Positions 31,311 through 33,243 of a DNA stretch of 33,243 bases are shown here, piece by piece. The notes beneath the pieces are model-generated. The model had not been told where the DNA came from, did not search any database, and saw only the letters and a program-made list of their open reading frames with translations. Made by a program: the position numbers and the translations under genes. Origin of the DNA: Acidovorax sp. (GTDB lineage Bacteria > Pseudomonadota > Gammaproteobacteria > Burkholderiales > Burkholderiaceae_C). The stretch covers positions 1 to 33,243 of the forward strand of contig JADMJR010000230.1 in NCBI GenBank assembly GCA_018780365.1. Direction: 5' to 3'. How positions within the stretch are numbered: the first letter of the stretch is position 1; each line of letters opens with the position of its first letter.

Positions 31311-32162
31311 CTATGCTTGTTCGCGCTGGACCGATGGTGCATGGGCCGTCCGCGCGCGGCCACCCGCCCGGTTGGCCACGGGCACCGTGGCGGCAGAGCG
31401 CTGGCGGTTGCTGCGCCACGTGGGCTCCAGCAGGCGCATGCCATGCACCCGCTTGACCGCCACCAGAAAATAGGCCGCGCCCAAGATAGGCCACCACCGC
31501 TCCCCCAGGGGGTCCATCCAGCCAAAGCGCTCCAGCCACTGCGCACTGCGCACCGCCGGACGATAACAGCCAAAACGGGCGGATTCGACTTCAAAGCTCA
31601 AAAGCCGCAACCAGTCCCGCAGGCGCCGATAGCCGATGAACTCGCCCACATCGGGCAGGTACAACGTGCCCCGCCCCAGGCGCTGGTACAGGCGCGCACG
31701 CCGCTGGCGCAGGCCCCACAGGCTGGTGGGGTTCAGGCCGCTGATGACCACGCGCCCCTCGGGCACCAGCACCCGCTCCACTTCACGCAGCGCGGCGTGG
31801 GGGTCAATGCTCAGCTCCAGGGTATGGGGAAGCACGATGAGGTCCAGGCTGGCCTCGGCAAACGGCAGGGCCACGGGCTCGGCCAGCAGGTCGACGGTGT
31901 GTCGCCGCAAGGGGGCTTGGGCCTCGTCGCCCACCTGCGCATACGCGATGGAGCCCCACACAGCCTCCTGCCCCAGCGCCAGCCACTGGTGCGGCATGCG
32001 GTTGGCGCGCAGGCCATCCAGCAGCGGCATGCCCAGCTGAAGGCTGTGGTAGCCAAAAACATCGGCCACAGCCTCGTCGAAGCGCGCCTGCTCCCACGCC
32101 AGCAGGTACCGGCCTGGCGGGGAGTCGAACCAGTGGTGCAAACCTATAATTTGATCGCTCAT
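31311..32162 (-). CDS. SAM-dependent methyltransferase (Methyltransf_11-like)
   Basis: The 283-residue protein resembles the class I methyltransferases that lie beside gloB and rnhA in many Burkholderiales. It starts [20 protein letters not shown] and has [19 protein letters not shown] with the acidic and post-motif regions, then [20 protein letters not shown]. The usual GxGxG of motif I is degenerate ([10 protein letters not shown]). The C-terminus carries a basic, Arg-rich tail. The substrate is unknown. The ATG at 32162 overlaps the gloB start codon on the other strand, sharing three bases of CATG. A TTG at 32195 could start it 11 codons earlier, inside gloB, but ATG gives the N-terminus I expect. 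Confidence 0.82.
   Translation of the reverse strand: MSDQIIGLHHWFDSPPGRYLLAWEQARFDEAVADVFGYHSLQLGMPLLDGLRANRMPHQWLALGQEAVWGSIAYAQVGDEAQAPLRRHTVDLLAEPVALPFAEASLDLIVLPHTLELSIDPHAALREVERVLVPEGRVVISGLNPTSLWGLRQRRARLYQRLGRGTLYLPDVGEFIGYRRLRDWLRLLSFEVESARFGCYRPAVRSAQWLERFGWMDPLGERWWPILGAAYFLVAVKRVHGMRLLEPTWRSNRQRSAATVPVANRAGGRARTAHAPSVQREQA
32145..32150 (+). promoter_or_regulatory. Perfect -10 box (TATAAT) for gloB, predicting a leaderless mRNA
   Basis: TATAAT ends only ten bases before the gloB ATG. Transcription normally starts six to eight bases after the -10 box, which would leave an untranslated leader of about 3-4 nt. The -35 position (near 32122-32127, GAGTCG) is weak. The hexamer lies within codons 4-6 of the opposing methyltransferase gene. 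Confidence 0.6.
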
Positions 32163-32946
32163 GAACTTGCTACCGCTGCCCGCCTTTACCGACAACTACA
32201 TCTGGATGCTGCACAACGGCCGCCAGGCCGTGGTGGTCGACCCGGGTGACGCCGCGCCCGTGCTGCAAGCCCTGCACCAGGGGGGGCTGAGCTTGCAGGC
32301 CATTCTAGTCACGCACCACCATGCCGATCATGTCGGCGGGGTGGATGCCCTGCGCGATGCCACCGGCGCCCGGGTCTATGGCCCGGCGCGCGAGCGCATT
32401 CCCGAGCCCCTGGTCCGTTTGGCGCAGGGCGATGTGGTCGAAGGCGGTGATGTGCTGGGCCTGCGCTTCGCGGTGATCGATGTGCCCGGCCACACCGCAG
32501 GCCATATTGCCTACTACTGCGCGGCCATGGATGGTGCACCGCTGCTGTTTTGTGGCGACACCCTGTTCTCGGGCGGCTGTGGCCGGCTGTTTGAAGGCAC
32601 GCCGGCACAGATGCTCGAATCGCTGGACCAGCTGTCCGCCCTGCCCGGCAACACCCGTGTGTGCTGCACCCACGAGTACACGTTGTCCAACCTGAAATTT
32701 GCGCGGGCCGTGGAACCCGGCAACGCCGCCTTGCTCCACTACAGCAGCCAATGCGAGGCCCTGCGGGCGCAAAACCAGCCCACGCTGCCGTCCCGCATGG
32801 ACCTGGAGCGGGACATCAACCCTTTCCTGCGCGTCAGGCAACCTGCGGTGGCCCAGGCCGCCCGGGGCCACGACGCGCAGGTGCCTGAAGACGACGCCGT
32901 AGCGGTGCTGGCCGCACTGCGTCAATGGAAGAACGAATTCCGATGA
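32161..32946 (+). CDS. gloB: Hydroxyacylglutathione hydrolase (glyoxalase II)
   Basis: The 261-residue cytoplasmic enzyme hydrolyses S-lactoylglutathione to lactate and glutathione, the second step of methylglyoxal detoxification. Its binuclear metal site is complete: THHHADH (H52, H54, D56, H57), H111 in GHTAGH, D133 in FCGDTLFSGGCGR and H171 in THEYT. The C-terminal substrate domain has CEALRAQNQPTLPS. The length is normal. The start ATG 32161 gives the typical [15 protein letters not shown]. The stop overlaps the next start (ATGA), so gloB and mltD are translationally coupled. Confidence 0.97.
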   Translation: MNLLPLPAFTDNYIWMLHNGRQAVVVDPGDAAPVLQALHQGGLSLQAILVTHHHADHVGGVDALRDATGARVYGPARERIPEPLVRLAQGDVVEGGDVLGLRFAVIDVPGHTAGHIAYYCAAMDGAPLLFCGDTLFSGGCGRLFEGTPAQMLESLDQLSALPGNTRVCCTHEYTLSNLKFARAVEPGNAALLHYSSQCEALRAQNQPTLPSRMDLERDINPFLRVRQPAVAQAARGHDAQVPEDDAVAVLAALRQWKNEFR

Positions 32947-33243
32947 AAATTTTGCACATCGCCAGCCTGGCCGGCCTGCTCTGGCTCACGGGCTGCGCCA
33001 CCACCGGGCCTACACCGTCAGACCAGTCTGCCCAAAGTGGCAAACCCTCCTCTGGCCCCACAACCCCCTCCTCCCACACCCCCGTCATCCCCAATGGGCC
33101 GCTCAGGCCCATCACGGCGGCCCAGGCCAGCAGCGGCGAGGTGGCCTCGCTCTCCGCCCCCGCCGACCTGTGGGACCGCATCCGGCGCGGCTTTGCCATG
33201 CCCGACCTGCAGCACGAACTGGTGCAGGACCGCGAGCAGTGGT
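32943..33243 (+). CDS. mltD: Lipoprotein, probable membrane-bound lytic transglycosylase MltD (N-terminal part)
   Basis: About 100 codons are present before the window ends. A short signal peptide (MKILHIASLAGLLWLTG) leads to a lipobox LTGC, so the mature protein starts at a lipidated Cys and should be tethered to the outer membrane. A Ser/Pro-rich linker follows, then LWDRIRRGFAMPDLQHELV. I recognise that segment as the conserved opening of MltD-type transglycosylases, which cleave peptidoglycan; the catalytic SLT domain and LysM repeats would lie beyond the edge. The ATG overlaps the gloB stop by four bases. Confidence 0.75.
   Translation, partial: MKILHIASLAGLLWLTGCATTGPTPSDQSAQSGKPSSGPTTPSSHTPVIPNGPLRPITAAQASSGEVASLSAPADLWDRIRRGFAMPDLQHELVQDREQW

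Overview
The window is very GC-rich, densely coded chromosomal DNA. Gene content, codon usage and small dispersed repeats suggest a betaproteobacterium of the Comamonadaceae (Acidovorax-like). This placement is an inference from recognised protein families, not a database search. I saw no rRNA, tRNA, phage, transposase or CRISPR array. Both ends cut through genes: a chemotaxis receptor on the left and an MltD-like lipoprotein on the right.

Layout. (1) 1-6.4 kb: a truncated chemotaxis receptor, then soluble (ppa) and membrane proton-pumping (hppA) pyrophosphatases transcribed divergently from one 273-bp gap, then a DUF1631 protein behind a strong terminator. (2) 6.5-13.1 kb: a TetR regulator diverging from an export operon: di-iron hydrolase (PF10118), TolC-like channel, HlyD-like adaptor and two ABC-2 permeases, with no ATPase gene. 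Two matching 16-bp palindromes lie in the divergent promoter. (3) 13.1-16.6 kb: a translationally coupled symporter/membrane-anchored beta-lactamase-fold pair, then a Mpo1-like (DUF962) membrane protein diverging from a Crp/Fnr regulator across a CRP-type palindrome. (4) 16.7-19.6 kb: aldehyde dehydrogenase, DUF2889 protein and short-chain dehydrogenase. (5) 19.8-25.7 kb: a secreted protein with two NarX-like P-box motifs, opposite a molybdenum-cofactor set (moaA, mobA, moeA) interleaved with a small membrane protein and a GNAT acetyltransferase and followed by a thioredoxin. (6) 25.9-30.6 kb: an RND pump and its adaptor. (7) 30.8-33.2 kb: rnhA and a methyltransferase, with gloB and mltD leaving head-to-head from overlapping start codons.

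The most unusual signals are these. A roughly 65-bp dispersed repeat has four clear copies; each sits on a gene boundary or inside a gene, and one is read in frame inside moeA, adding about 25 residues next to its GLPGNP motif. The export operon has two ABC-2 permeases and no visible ATPase. The gloB and methyltransferase start codons overlap on opposite strands, with a perfect TATAAT so close to gloB that its mRNA would be leaderless. A stand-alone double-P-box protein adjoins molybdenum-cofactor genes. I did not find a self-contained defence or otherwise wholly novel system.
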